Below, piece by piece: positions 5,423-5,549 of a stretch of 5,549 nucleotides of DNA. The translations under genes and the position numbers were made by a program. Within the stretch, counting starts at the first letter, position 1, and the number at the start of each line of letters is the position of its first letter. The notes below the pieces were generated by a model. It searched no databases. It was not told the DNA's origin and saw nothing but the letters and a program-made list of their open reading frames with translations. Where the stretch lies: positions 1 through 5,549 of the forward strand of contig JALZUX010000600.1 of NCBI GenBank assembly GCA_023301405.1, written 5' to 3'. Origin of the DNA: Granulosicoccaceae bacterium (lineage in GTDB: Bacteria > Pseudomonadota > Gammaproteobacteria > Granulosicoccales > Granulosicoccaceae).

Positions 5423-5548
5423 TTATGAGTCGCGCTCAATGCGACGTTTTAGTTTTTTTCTGGCAATTATGGGGGTTTTAATGTTGAAGTGTGCCGGTGA
5501 ATAGCAAAAAGCGGCGAGGCGATCAGTGAATACCTTGATTCCAGGGGG
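5423..5548 (-). CDS. C-terminal fragment of an unidentified minus-strand protein
   Basis: A minus-strand frame is open from the right edge to a TAA at 5425-5423, giving 41 residues that end in a strongly basic tail (ARKKLKRRIERDS). The composition is protein-like and the orientation matches the dehydrogenase gene, whose start lies 75 bases further on, leaving room for its promoter. A second minus frame is also open for 27 codons from the edge but looks less like protein. The family is not recognised. The T-rich stretch seen on the plus strand at 5446-5459 is explained by the Lys codons of this frame. Confidence 0.4.
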   Translation of the reverse strand, partial: PPGIKVFTDRLAAFCYSPAHFNIKTPIIARKKLKRRIERDS

Positions 5549-5549
5549 G

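Noticed and set aside
5429..5459. Plus-strand terminator-like GTCGC/GCGAC stem followed by a T-rich run, suggesting a small RNA from 5396
   Set aside because: No plus-strand gene precedes it, and the T run is the complement of Lys codons in the probable minus-strand coding fragment (5423-5548). A small RNA remains possible but is not supported.

Overview
The window looks like ordinary bacterial chromosome, probably from a free-living, perhaps marine, gammaproteobacterium. That is inferred from moderate GC content, Shine-Dalgarno led genes, and a DUF6868-type small membrane protein beside an M32 peptidase. The taxonomy is a guess from style. There is no rRNA, tRNA, insertion sequence, CRISPR array or phage gene.

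Layout: (1) The C-terminal tail of an unidentified plus-strand gene ends at base 88 and is followed by a clear intrinsic terminator at 121-147. (2) A leader of about 150 bases, rich in inverted repeats, precedes a phytanoyl-CoA dioxygenase (PhyH) family Fe(II)/2-oxoglutarate oxygenase at 300-1253. (3) About 220 bases without a convincing gene lead to a ten-helix EamA/DMT-family permease. Its first ATG is at 1504, but its true start may be an ATT codon at 1474. (4) A short gap precedes an 81-residue two-helix membrane protein of the DUF6868 type (2454-2699). (5) A 188-base leader holding a mini-reading frame and a long G.U-rich hairpin precedes a full-length M32 (Taq-type) metallocarboxypeptidase (2888-4387). 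(6) A convergent junction carries a hairpin whose right arm is tandemly duplicated. (7) On the minus strand lies a complete beta-hydroxyacid dehydrogenase (4466-5347) with its own promoter and an operator-like dyad. (8) The right edge carries what looks like the C-terminal 41 codons of another minus-strand gene.

The genes do not form an obvious pathway. Gaps of 76 to 250 bases separate all complete genes, so most are probably transcribed separately. An oxygenase, a small-molecule exporter-type permease, a peptidase and a 3-hydroxyacid-type dehydrogenase are common accessory metabolic functions. I found no convincing new multi-gene system. The best leads are non-coding: the symmetric leader of the oxygenase gene, the non-canonical start of the permease, the hairpin upstream of the peptidase, the duplicated arm at the convergent junction, and the overlapping promoter elements and dyad upstream of the dehydrogenase. 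One protein-level lead is a sulfolactaldehyde-reductase-like GRT motif in the dehydrogenase.
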